64,000 nucleotides of DNA from Aldrovandia affinis (lineage: Eukaryota; Chordata; Actinopteri; Notacanthiformes; Halosauridae): contig JAINUG010000055.1 of assembly GCA_029706075.1 (NCBI GenBank), positions 3,845,399-3,909,398 on the forward strand. The letters run 5' to 3'. Below, one piece after another: positions 46,538 through 58,949 of the stretch (within the stretch, counting starts at the first letter, position 1; each line of letters opens with the position of its first letter). Made by a program: the position numbers and the translations under genes. The notes beneath the pieces are model-generated. The model searched no databases and was not told the origin of the DNA. It saw only the letters and a list, made by a program, of their open reading frames with translations.

Positions 46538-47203
46538 TATATATATATTTTTTTTAATGTATGTACAGTAAACGTTGTGGATTTGAATTTGCAGATCACT
46601 CCAACCTTATCAACCAGAGGACTGATGGCCACATAGGGGTGGCGGTAGCATCCATTATGCCCCAAGCACAAGGGCCAGAGACAGATATGCCGCACTGTAT
46701 TTACTTGAAGAACGTGAAACGTTGTATTGATTTATTAACATTGCATCGCATTAGGTACCACGATTTCATCTCTATTGGCTTTAAGCATCGCTGTTTTTTA
46801 TGAGCAGATTTATTTCTTACACGTCCTTGTCTTATCCTCGCCCGAATTCGCCACTGTAAATCTGCCGAGCAGAACGGAAGCCCGTAAAGGACGGAGATGA
46901 ACGAATTGATTTTTAGACGTTCTCGCTGTGAGTGCGACGCGTTGGCCCACTTCACGGGGGCGGAAGGCTGTTTTTCTCATTTTGCACGGGTGCCGGTTTT
47001 GGAGTTTAGCGGGAGGCACGGATGTCACTCCCGATCCAAGCGTGACTCTCCACCTTCCACTTTCATCCCTCTCCCAGGGAAGCAAAAACAGAAGCCGTGG
47101 TGCAAGGACTGTCTGTGAACGTGAACCTGGATGGTGTCCTACGGATAGAGGTGTGATTCCATTAGATGCACACATTGACTAGAGACTGGGGGGTCCCCTC
47201 CCC
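46538..47203. other. Unique sequence
   Basis: 46720-47130 is non-repetitive and GC-richer, with overlapping open frames on both strands but no recognised domain. Unassigned. Confidence 0.4.
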
Positions 47204-47301
47204 CCACACACACACACACACACTCACATACACACCACACACACACTCACAGACACCACACACACACACACACACTCACACACACCACACACACACACAC
47301 C
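47204..47301. repeat. (CA)n microsatellite, interrupted
   Basis: CA tracts are broken by CTCA and ACCA interruptions. Confidence 0.97.
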
Positions 47302-49432
47302 TGCCAAATGTCACACACTCTGCGTCGGCCCATCAGTCTTTCCTGCTCCATTGCCTGCAGCGTATAAATGCCCCCAATCACGTCTCTCCACAAAGACACA
47401 GAGAATTGGAGTGAACTTTTGATGGATGGAGCACTTTATGGATGTATTTTTCCACCATACAAAATGTTTAAGTGGGGGGAGGGGGGCTAATACGCTATCA
47501 ATGTCATTAAAGCTGATGCCAGAAAATGGTACGTTAACTTTTGCTATCAATGGTATCACTCGATAAGTGATAGGGAAGTAATTATGTAGGCAAACTGTGG
47601 AAATGAATAAGACAATGGCCTAATAAGGGCTAATTTACTATGACAGACTACAAAGAGCCTGGGCTCACAGTGGGCTCATATTACATAAAATGACATGTAT
47701 ATGTGAGTGTATCTGTTTACAAAAGTTACAAACTAAAGTTTAAAGTTAAAAATAATACAAATGGTAACATGGTCACATAAACATTTGCAGTTTAAAGTGC
47801 CTGTATATTGTGCATGCACATATGATAATGTTTTATTTTGTGTACTGAACTATACATATGCTGTCAGTACAAATGTAATAAAACTCACACTGTGAATGAA
47901 AGGGCTTCAGAAACAATACGGTAAAGTTGCGTTTATAAAATAGCAAAGGCCTTCAATGGACGTGTGGAAAACTAAATATAACCTTATCCCTCAATATCAC
48001 TGTTAACACAAAGCTGTCCGTGGCTTCAACTGTTTTTACCGCCGCACTGTTGGAATAAGAGGCGGATTTGATCATTCGGCTACGTCGGTATCGTTGAGCC
48101 GCGTGAACCTTCCTAATCATAGTAATGTGCACAGAAGGACGTGCTGGGTTCCTTTGTCCAAGTATTCTGAGCTAATGTTTCAATCCTTAGCAACTTAACC
48201 CCCTGCGGAGTGGTGAGCACATTTTGTTTGAAATGAATCCATGTGTGGTTAGAGGGGTGGCTAGGGTTTTAACACATTTAGGGCCCAACCCATGGACAAG
48301 TTGTTGAGTGGGGGAGTGGAGTGTGGACAAATTGTTAAGCGGGAGAAGAGGGGGTATCGACAAGTTGTTGAGTGGGGGAGTGGGGTGTGGAAAAGTTGTT
48401 GAGCGGGAGAAGGGGGGATATCAACAAGTTGTTGAGCGGCGGTTGATGGTGGTGGTGTGGATGACTTATTGATATAGGTGGCTTGTTTCCTTCATTTAAA
48501 AACATATTTGCCGTAAAACCTTGCTTTCGTTTTAAATGCGTGAGAAACGCTAGTTCGCAGGAGCGAATAAGGGGCATTGTTTGATCAAAAGATTTGGGGC
48601 CTGTAAAAAAAAAAAGATTAGGGGCTGTAACTGCGGTCTAACGATGCCCCTGCGTATGGTACGGTACCATTTAGAAAAACAGTGTGTGATAGAAAATACT
48701 GTCATGACATAGGCGGAGTAAGAATCCCTTGGCACTCCTCATTTAATTTCTTAGCTTTTTTGGATTAACTCTTATGGGCACCAATTATTTTTATTTTTTT
48801 TGTGTGTGGAATATATACAAGCTACTGTTTGTAAAGAGCAGTGTTGATACTTACATGACGTGTGATGCATCCACGGTGTGGATCTTTTTTGGTTCCCAGG
48901 TGTCCGTTCAATTTTTCCTCCAATAAATCAATGCTAATTCACCCTGTCGGGCTGAAAAAAGACTTTTCTCAACCAGAAAATCCAAACCTAGCAGCTGAAA
49001 AATTGCCAAACGCTCTCTATAGTTATTTGCCTGTAATCTCTGCACAGAGCTTTATAAGCAGCGTTTGTGTTGCCTTGAGAAAGGCCGCAAGGATCGTGCG
49101 GTTGTGATCAATTTTACACACAGTCCTCAATCCATCTCCTTGAGGCTCAATTACGGTCTTGAAAAGCTTCGCTTTCATTCTGTCTGCAGATGGCAAGGAG
49201 ACATTCTGTATTGTCCAAGGTGTTCTTCTCTGAGTCAAGTCATTTTTCAGAAAGTATACTGTAACTCACAGTGGGGTTCTGGTGTTGGATTAGAGGATGC
49301 GATTGGATAAGGTAAGGGGAATTTATTAGGGGCTTTTCAATGATAGCATTTTTTTAAATGAAATAAATAGATTAAAAAATAAAAATAAAAATATTCTGCT
49401 TTGACCATCTTCGCTTTGTCCTGATGGTACAA
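47302..49432. other. Unique sequence with a 65-bp minisatellite
   Basis: 48293-48440 has just over two units of about 65 bp ('ggacaagttgttgagtgggg'). No gene supported elsewhere. Confidence 0.45.
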
Positions 49433-49870
49433 ACAAGTGTCTTAATAGGACGTTGGGCCACTACGGGCCGCCAGAACAGCTTCAATGCATCTGGAACCCT
49501 ATTGGAGGATGCAACATCATTCTTCCACAAGGAATTCCATCATTTGGTGTGTTGTTGATGATGGTGGAAAACGCTGTTTCAGGCACTGCTCCAGAATCAA
49601 GTGTTCAATTTGGTTGGGATCTGGTGACTGCGACGGCCATGGCATATGGTTCATATTGTTTTCATGACCATCAAACCATTCAGTGATCACTCAAATCAGG
49701 ATAAAATTAAGGTAATCACTCAGAATTCCTTTGTATTTATTGGCGTTTACCTTGCCCACTAATGGATTACGTGAACCTAAACCATGCCAGGAAAATTCAC
49801 CTCACACCATAACAGAACCGCCAGTATCCCTCATTTATTTAAGTGTTTCCTTTATTTTGGCAGTTGACTG
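49433..49870 (-). mobile_element. Family-B Tc1/mariner-type element
   Basis: The minus-strand start is at 49870 (CAGTCAACTGCCAAAATAAA after TA). The right half carries a transposase C-terminal remnant (the E region near 49600-49620, 'gatcccaaccaaattgaaca' in sense). The far inverted end is missing at 49433. Confidence 0.87.
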
Positions 49871-50189
49871 TATCATTGTGCTTTATTGTGGAGAGTGAAC
49901 CATTTTGATTGGTTCAAACAAGTCACTGATTGACAGCTAATTGTACATCCACCCATTATGGGGTTCATGAAACCTCATTCTCCCATTACTAGGTGAATTG
50001 GACTCCACTGTGTGCATGCTGTTGGCATTGTCATCAAGAGGAACCACCTCATTCAGACATACTTGATCCTGTTTACTGAGCACATTTACCCTACTTGGAT
50101 TCCACAGCCAGTGTGGTCATAGGCCACTTAACAGGTTAGCATTGTCTTTTAACTGACAGCCTACCAGCAAGCAAAATAAAGAAAAAATA
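49871..50189. other. Unique sequence
   Basis: No feature recognised. Confidence 0.4.
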
Positions 50190-50482
50190 TTTTTACATTT
50201 TTGGCATTTAGCAGACACTCTTATCCAGAGCGACTTACAAGATGTGCATTTATACATGGTAAGATCAATCATTGTTCGCGCAAGAAATCAGTGTAATAAT
50301 ACAGTAATAGACATCAATGTTGGCAGCTTTTCTTTTGACAATATTAAACATAGATACATAATACAAAACGCAGTATTAAACAGTAAGCGTGATGACAGTA
50401 AGCAGTATTAAACAGTAAGTGGTGATGACAATTAGTTAATGTACAGAATCAGTGGTAGTAGTAGAGTGGTAGAGTCTGAAGA
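50190..50482 (-). mobile_element. L2-type LINE 3' end
   Basis: The reversed tail AGCAGACACTCTTATCCAGA is followed by the shared 3' UTR with extra AGTATTAAACAGTAAG repeats (50365-50430). It ends at the 'gtagagtctgaaga' boundary. Confidence 0.85.
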
Positions 50483-51201
50483 TTAAATTATATCAGTGTG
50501 CGTGGATTTATTTTCCTCCTTTGCTTACTATTTCCATCCTATCGCACCTGAACTTTTTCAAACATTTTGAAGGGATTCGTGAAATCCGGCATGTTAATGC
50601 TGGCCATACCATTGTTGGAGGAGGAAGGGGGTGTGAATCATACAATAATTTAATTTTTTATTGGCCTATATGGACCATACCATTGTTGGAAGGGACGGGG
50701 GGATTGTGAATCACCAACAGGTTGGGTCTGAAATGAGACATCACATTGAGACACCACATCATTTTACACTTTTCTACCTGTCACTGTCTGTCACACGCGG
50801 AGCGCGGTTTGAGTTTTAAAAGAGCCAAAGTCCCATGACAACAGTGCACCGGTAACCTGTCAGCACTCTAATCTCCCCTCATGCAGGTTCGACTTTAATC
50901 ACAGCCGGATGCGCTCGGAGACGCTTGATCAGTTAGCGCTGACAGTGTAATCTCCCCACTCTGGGTTGAGGGTCCATGACAGGCCATTTGCATGACAAAT
51001 GAGAACACCTTATTTGCAGGCTCCCCCCCCTCAGAAGAAGAGCCACTCCTTTCAATAAGGGGGCCCATGCATGTGGAGATGGAGGCCACCGGAGGCTCAC
51101 TGGGATGGACAAAGGAATGGTCCGTGCTGTGCGTTCCCCCACAGATGCATACGTGTGTCTGTTTCAGCTCAGAATTTTTTTTCCCTTTCCACTTGTTTGT
51201 T
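50483..51201. other. Unique sequence; 90-bp imperfect duplication
   Basis: 'ccataccattgttgga' with a following G-rich and 'tgtgaatca' stretch occurs at about 50604 and 50684. No gene. Confidence 0.45.
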
Positions 51202-51565
51202 CAAAGATTGTTTCAGATTTTTTCCCCATTTAGTAGACAATTATACCCTCTTTTCATGTCAACTATCCTTCCCCTTAGTGAGCTCGCTGTCGTAGTCCTG
51301 AGACCAGTAATGACAAAGGTGATGTACCGCCTCCTCCGAGCTGGAACTTACCAGGTACACTTAGACTCCGGTACATGTAGAACCACTCTTATATGCAGCG
51401 AGCTCATATCGGCTTCCCTCCCCCCTCCCTGGGGTGGACAGCCAACTGCTACCCCCTAGCGGCTCTCCCGGCCAGAGCTGGCGTAGTCGGTGGAGTCGAA
51501 CCCCGGTCGCAGTGGGCAACATGCGTCCTGGTCGGACGTTCTTACCGCTACACCACCCGGGAGGT
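51202..51565 (-). mobile_element. tRNA-derived SINE, third family, copy 2
   Basis: A 13-bp direct repeat CCACTTGTTTGTT flanks it (51189-51201 and 51566-51578). The minus-strand head 'gggtggtgtagcggtaagaa' has an A box and 'ggggttcgactcc' a B box. The body includes 'cagttggctgtccaccccag' and the tail 'taattgtctactaaatgggg'. Confidence 0.95.
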
Positions 51566-51578
51566 CCACTTGTTTGTT

Positions 51579-52495
<917 letters not shown>

Positions 52496-53900
52496 GAGAG
52501 TGAGAGCAATGGAAGCAGTGCTTTAAGTGTGTAATAGCAATATGTGTCCATTTTTTACAACCTTCATGTGGGCATGCATATCTCTCTCTCTCTGTTTACA
52601 ACTCAGTACAGCTTTAATAACCTATTGCTGGAGGTAAAATGCAAAACCATCACACACAATATAAAGCCTGTCCACACTTTCTACACTGGGGTGCCTGCTT
52701 TGAAAGTGCATGGAATATGACAAGAACAGGGCTCAGCCTGCAGTACATGTTTTTTGGGGAGCTCAAAAGTGAAATTGCTAAAAAAGTGTGGGGGATATGG
52801 AGTTGAGAACAAAGTAACTTCCTCCTGCGATCTATCATGGCTGGCCAACGTATGCAAAACAAGCAATTATATGTTTTTTCTGCTGGAAAGCGGGTCTCAA
52901 CTTTGAATTGGGCACGAGAACATCCATTCTGGCTGGCTGTAATTGCTGAAGGAGACATCGTTGGGCAGACGAGATGGCACGTGAATGTTGAGCAATGCTA
53001 GAGAATGAGATCATGAGAACATGAGAATGCGTAATGATAAGAACAGGCTTTTCGGCCCATCTAGGCTCATTGTTTGTCTAGCCTGGGCTCAAGGGGGTCT
53101 CTGCCTCTATTACATAACCTGGCGAACTGTTCCATACATGAGACGAGACTACCTGGAGTCACACACTGGTCACAGTCCTCTCCAGGAGATGCCAGGCCTG
53201 CCAGATTACACAGAGGGGCAGAAATCTCTAGGTCCACATTTTCCCAAGCACTGAGGTTCTGAAATTAATCGGCTATTGCCTTTTTATGTTTGTTGGTAAG
53301 ATTTCACATCACACACACAAGACAAGGTTTTTTAATATCGGTGCCAATATATACATATGTTTAGCATAATTTACATAAATTGTTTATTCAAAATACCCTG
53401 CTTAATCAACAACTTGTACATGCAGGTGCATTTTTTCCTCAAAATGTGTGGTAATGTGAGGCAGGCTTAGTTAATTCCCCAACCCCCACACACAAATCCT
53501 CAAACTGTAATTTGCTCCATTCTGGGAAAATGAGACCTAACCTTGCATTTCACATCTCCAGTAAGCAGAAGAGCAGTCTTGCATTATTCTAATGCAATAA
53601 AAGGCAATATGGATACCCATGACTACAGAAAGCCATAATGCATTGACACGTATTTACCGCCAAGCCGACGATCCCAAAGCCATCTTCCAGGGCACCATTC
53701 AGAGAGATAGAGGTAATGATCTCTTTTTAATGTCAAGCTCTTACTATGGATTTTTTTTTTTTTGGTTGAGGGAGGGGGAGGGAGCAGGGGTGGAGGACAG
53801 GGGTGTTAATGAGGTATCTGTACTGTATCACAGTTCTCAAGAAAGACGCGCCTCTACGGCAAAGCCCTCCCAATCTGTGATCAGATAGAAACAAAGAATC
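52496..53900. other. Mostly unique; CR1-type LINE tail at 53010-53150 (minus)
   Basis: 'gataagaacaggcttttcgg' followed by 'cccatctaggctcattg' matches the CR1-type 3' UTR also seen near 1170, in reverse. The rest has no supported gene. Confidence 0.5.
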
Positions 53901-54000
53901 NNNNNNNNNNNNNNNNNNNNNNNNNNNNNNNNNNNNNNNNNNNNNNNNNNNNNNNNNNNNNNNNNNNNNNNNNNNNNNNNNNNNNNNNNNNNNNNNNNNN
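53901..54000. other. Assembly gap (100 N)
   Basis: Exactly 100 N, a conventional placeholder, so true gap size is unknown. Confidence 1.
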
Positions 54001-55312
54001 ATTAACACTCCCTCCAGTCAGATAAATCTGTACACCAGTATTAACTGCATGCATATGTAGTATAACATGTATGTTTGATGAAGAGCAATGGAACCTGCGC
54101 TCTTTAACCCGAAAAATTCTACAGGCCTCCCGGTGATACCTTTATAAATAAACCATTGGTTGCAGTTGCTTTTGCACAATGGAAAAGACTAGCACAATAG
54201 ATGACCATCTTGGTGGGACGGCGTTTGGATGCACGGGGGCCTCTTTTCCGTGATTATTGGCACGTTATAAAGGTGCATTGATATTAATCGCCCGTGAAGG
54301 ATTGTGCAATTGCCTGGAGAGATACAAGGCTTCTTAATAACTACTTCCCACAATCAATACAATTCACCGCCCTCTCTGTTCACGGGGAGAGGATTGGAGA
54401 GGGGATTTAGATTCCCATTAGAACTAGAGATCATTATACATGCATGTTTATTCATTTGTGTTTAACTGCTGGGCTAACGGAGATCTGCCTAATCGTGGCA
54501 ACGTCCAGGCTGAGGCTTAGGCCCACGTGCCTCCCTAATGCCGATTGAGTCTGTTTTGGAATTTTGCTCTGAAGAATTGAAAGCAGGCGATGTCAATAAC
54601 AATAATATTTTTGAGGAAAGTAGCCCACTATGTAAATCAATTACATATTGATAAAAATAAAAATAAAAAAAAACATTTTACTCCTGTGAACATACTTTCA
54701 CAGCAGTAAAAATGTAACTGAAATGCAAGACTACTCCTGGAAGACTGCTGGAAGAATTTATAGTCTTTCAGTTTTTAATAAAGTAACAATTTACATGCCA
54801 GTTACAGTTTACAGTTGATGGTGCTGTGTTCATGGTACATTATGGCAAAAGACTGAGGACAGTCACAATCCTGTCAAACACTGCGAGTGATAAAAAAAGT
54901 ATTGATTTTTTATCAAGCGTCACCTGAGTTTGAGCCTTCCAGTCCTGGGTAACAACTTTTGTAACAACTTTTGTGCACTTCCATTACCATCCTGGAATCA
55001 CTCGGCATGCTGAAACTTCAGTATGATGGAACTAATTTTACATTTTACATTTTGAAGCCTCTAAGAGCATATTCACCCAAGGACTTGGTGGGGACACTGT
55101 TGCCACAGTGCCAAAGCTAAGCTGTCTTGCGTGAATGTGTCTGTTCACATCTAGCTAGCTTGCTAGCTAAACAGTTATGCAGTTAGTTTGCAACCTAGCT
55201 TGAATTCTTGTATTCTATCTCTATATTTCCCAGCATCCTGTTGGCCTGAATTACTGCTGTGACCCTAGCCATTTGTGGTGTGGACAAAGGTTAACTTTTG
55301 GGGAGAGAGTGC
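54001..55312. other. Unique sequence
   Basis: 54110-54560 is repeat-free and rich in ATTA-type words. It looks like candidate regulatory DNA, but this is unproven. No gene. Confidence 0.4.
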
Positions 55313-55672
55313 CCCACCATCTCTTCCAGGATGACAATGCCCCACCCACAGTGAACGAATGGTCACTGAATGGTTTGATGAGCATGAAAATGATATAAAC
55401 CATATGCCATGGCCATCTCAGTCACCGGATCCCAACCCAATTGAACACTTATGGGAGATTCTGGAGCGGCGCCTGAGACAGCGTTTTCCACCACCGTCAC
55501 CAAATGATGAAATTTTCTCATGGAAGAAAGGTGTTGCATCCTCCCAATAGAGTTCCAGACACTTGTAGAATCTATGACAAGGCAAGCTGAAGCTGTTCTG
55601 GTCGGCTCATGGTGGCCCAACGCCCTATTAAGACATTTTATGTTGATGTTTCTTATATTTTAGCAGTTACCC
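55313..55672 (+). mobile_element. Family-B Tc1/mariner-type element, 3' part
   Basis: It starts within the transposase (55320, the 'aggatgacaatgccccaccc' region, second D). The catalytic E region follows: [15 protein letters not shown] at 55405-55450, with R-R-L-R-Q-R after it. The right end reads 'atattttagcagttacccg' then TA. The best preserved coding piece of family B here; the N-terminal part and left end are missing. Confidence 0.9.
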
Positions 55673-56342
55673 GTACCTGTACTTTTGGTACAACACAGGA
55701 GTGAGTTTCTTCCTTCCCCACATTATCACGTGTCATTTTTAATAATCACAGTTGCTCTCTTGTCGAGCAGTGAATGGCATGTATCATGATGTAGGTGTTT
55801 GTATTGTCATCTGCAGATCATGAAAAAAATATATATATATATATATATTTTTTAATGTATTTATTTTTTATTTTTCTCTAGTCCTGACAATGTACTCCTT
55901 AATAATTCAGAACCATTTCTCCAACTATAAGATAACTGCTGTTTTGTTCATGCTTGCCAACAATAAATATATTCTAGATAGGGGAAACGTTTAATTATTT
56001 TCATAAAAAATACACACAATCTATTCCAACAATAAATCTAAGGGGACAGCGGTATCTGTAAAATTTCAATTATTCAAAATTGCCATGAAAGTATGCACAT
56101 TAATAATTAACCACTCATGTGCTCCTAGCAGTCTTAACAGCTGTGCCACATTAACTAACAAAATTAATTTCTGAATATTCTGGAAATATAATGTATTATG
56201 CACAATTCATTTCCATCAAGAGTGACTTCCATTCATTAGCAGGTGTTATGATTAAATTATTTTGAAGCATTTGGAGACACACAGATGTAGTTTACTTTTG
56301 GCATATGCTTAATAGATTCCAATGCCCTGTCATCATGTAATT
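55673..56342. other. Unique AT-rich sequence
   Basis: (TA)n at 55830-55850; nothing else recognised. Confidence 0.4.
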
Positions 56343-56361
56343 ACACACACACACACATACA

Positions 56362-56407
<46 letters not shown>

Positions 56408-56441
56408 ACCCTCACCCACACACACCACGCACGCACACACA
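56343..56441. repeat. (CA)n microsatellite, interrupted
   Basis: CA units with CCAC and CGCA interruptions. Confidence 0.97.
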
Positions 56442-56747
56442 TTTCAGCTCCATTCTTTAGGTGTCCTGTATGGGCCCACCTCCACAGAGCTGTGGGCTCA
56501 GAGGAGGCAGGTGGTTCATGTTTCACAGTGCAGGGCATGGCTCCAGGATCAGAGTCTGACAGGTAATCATTCTGCACATGATTCTGCACCCTCTGCACAA
56601 TATCTTAAGGTTTACAAACGTATCTTTGACGTGCATCATAGTTTCCTTTTGTCAAGATCATTCAGGTGCCACCAAAATACAGAAAAAAAAACCAATATGA
56701 GAAAAAGGTAAAAACTAATCTTAAGCTCAAAATAAAAAAATATATCA

Positions 56748-57680
56748 CATTTTACATTTTAAGCCTTTAGCAGACCCTCTTATCCAGAGCAACTAACAAG
56801 ATGTGCATTAATACATCGCGCAAGAGATCAGTGCAGTAATACAACGATAGACATTGTGTTGGCAGCTGCGTACCATACCTATAACACTGGGAAGGAAAGG
56901 TTTAGTACATTTTTTTATTGTCTTTTTTTAGGAGTAAACAAGTATACTGTGGTGTCCCTAGGGGTTGGGCGACACTCACGGACCTTTCAGAGGGCGTAGA
57001 CAAGTTAAAGAACACGGAGGAGGCAGTAATACAAACAAAACAATAATTTATTAAACTAATACTGACAAACAAAACAAAGGGCAGGGTATTCAGGGGAATC
57101 CAAAACACATGAAGTCCATAATCCTTATCTCGGCGTCGTTGTCCGTAATCCAGTCCACAAATCCAGTTCAGTTCCTCAGGCAGTCCACAAGTCGGTACAC
57201 AAAGCGGGGTCCTCAAACAATCCAGGTCAAAACACACTCCAAACAAATCTCTCTTCAATTCTCTATCCAACACCAGCCAATCTACTCCCTCCCAGTGTAA
57301 CACAAAAAAGTCCCTTAAATAGGCCTCCAAATGGCCTTCAGCTGTCCGCAGTCCAAATTGCTTGACTTTGTTCAGGTGCGGGACTGCGGGCTGCTGGGAA
57401 CCGTAGTTCTTCTGTTTCCTCCAGTGGCTCCCAAGAATTAAAGGGCCAGGCAGCCATTTTCTCACCCTGCCCCTTGGGATGCCACAATACATATACAAAA
57501 AGTATTAAACAAGTAGGCAGTGGTGATGACAATTGGCTAGATAGCGGTAGTGGAGTCTGAAAGGTGGGTTTTGAGTCTCTTGCGGAAGATCGCAAGTGAT
57601 TCCGCGGTCCTGACAGAGTGTGGAAGATCATTTCACCACCGAGGGGTCAGAGAAGAGACGAGACCGCGAGGAGTGGCTGC
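56748..57680 (-). mobile_element. L2-type LINE fragment split by a solo LTR
   Basis: The reversed tail AGCAGACCCTCTTATCCAGA and 3' UTR run to about 56940. After the LTR, 'gggttttgagtctcttgcgg' and 'ggaagatcgcaagtgattcc' continue into the ORF2 end, matching 29341-29760. It ends at about 57680, where the Tc1 element begins. Confidence 0.88.
56948..57486 (-). mobile_element. Solo LTR, 539 bp
   Basis: The plus strand starts TGTGGTGTCCC and ends GGGATGCCACA (inverted repeats, 9 of 11). It is flanked by a 4-bp ATAC (56944-56947 and 57487-57490). On the minus strand a TATTTAAG box (about 57315) precedes an AATAAA signal (57046-57051) in the right order. The 198-codon frame across it has no domain. 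Confidence 0.87.
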
Positions 57681-58949
57681 CTTTAGCAGCGATAACTTGA
57701 AGCAAACATCTCCTATAGCCACTGATCAGACTCAGACTATTTGAGGGATTCTCGCCAACTCCTCCTTACAGAACCCAGCCAACTCAGTGAGGTTTGAGGG
57801 CTGTCTGACATGAACAGCCCACTTCAGGTCCTGCCACAGCATCTCGATTAGATTTAGATCAGGACTTTGACTTAGCCAGTCCAAAAGACAAAACATCTTT
57901 CTCCTGACCTATTATTTGGTAAATTGGCTTGAGTTCTTCTAACAAGTTTTAGCACTTGGACTGATGTCCTGATGTTCTGTTCAAAAAGTCTCTGATATCC
58001 TTTAGAATTCATGGTTCCCTTAATGATGTTGAGTCGTCCAGGCCCAGAGGAAGAAAAACAGCCCCAGACCATGACATTCCCACCACAATACTTGACCGTA
58101 GGAATAAGGTTATTTTGGTGGTGGGCAAATCAAATCAAATCAAATCAAATCAAATGTATTTGTATAGCGCTTTTTACAAATACATTGTCACAAAACGCTT
58201 ATAAAAAGGGAACCCAGGCCTAAACCCCCCCAAAAGCAAGCCTAAGGCGACAGTGGTAAGGAAAAACTCCCTTGGTCCAAACGATAGGGAGAAACCTTGG
58301 GAGGAACCAGACTAAAGGGGGGGAGCCTATCCTCGTCTGGCCAGCACAGAGTGTGTCCAAAAAAGACCGTATCATGGTCAGTCCAAAGGTGACGGAGGGC
58401 TGGCTGACTTTTCGCATCCGAGTTAGGTAGTCAGCATAGTAGGGCAGTGTTGTTCCAGACATACAGAAACCTTCAGGTTTGTCCAGGTGGTCTCTGGAAA
58501 ACTTAAGATGGGCAGCTTGGTTATTTTTACACAGCAGAGGCTTCTTCCTGGCTACCCTTGCATGACAGTTCTATTCAGCATTCTCATTGCTGATGGATGT
58601 GCAATGACATCAGGTGTAACGAGGGAAGCTTGTAGATCCCTGGATGTTATTCTTGGCTTGCCTTTTACTTGATTTATTATTTTTCTTGTGGCTCTTGGTG
58701 ATATTATAGAAGGACGCCCACTTCTAGGCAGAGTCGCTGTCGTGTTAAACGCTCTCCATTTGTATATTAGTGTTTTGCATTCACCTGTATGCGTAACACC
58801 GAACTGACCAGGTTTCTTACCTGTATTTATGAGAGTGGCAGTGTATTTCAGTTAGGAAAAGACTGGTTCTGATTAAATAAAGATTTTGTGGTAAAAACTC
58901 TAGATTTCTATAATTGTACAAGGGGTTCACAAACTGTCGAGCATCACTG
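57681..58949 (-). mobile_element. Tc1-like transposon split by a LINE tail
   Basis: The minus-strand left end CAGTGATGCTCGACAGTTTG is at 58949, followed by TA. Transposase remnants: M-V-W-G-C-F-S-S-S-G-P-G-R-L (58072-58030), then [13 protein letters not shown] (about 57840-57880, mutated around the motif) and a C-terminal V-I-A-A-K-G near 57695. Many stops. The LINE tail at 58127-58455 interrupts it. The right inverted end is lost where it meets the L2 fragment. Confidence 0.87.
58127..58455 (-). mobile_element. LINE 3' UTR with (CAAAT)n tail, nested in Tc1
   Basis: It begins with AAATCAAATC repeats and 'tttgtatagcgctttttac', then 'gttccctttttataagc' reversed and the 'aaggtttctccctatcg' block. 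This is the same 3' UTR as 13759-14478. No coding. Confidence 0.88.

Noticed and set aside
46810-47182. Overlapping open frames in a GC-rich repeat-free stretch, considered as an exon
   Set aside because: Frames on both strands are equally open and no domain or convincing splice sites were found.
56902-57498. 198-codon minus-strand frame across the solo LTR
   Set aside because: No domain; it spans LTR control signals and both insertion junctions, so it is chance.
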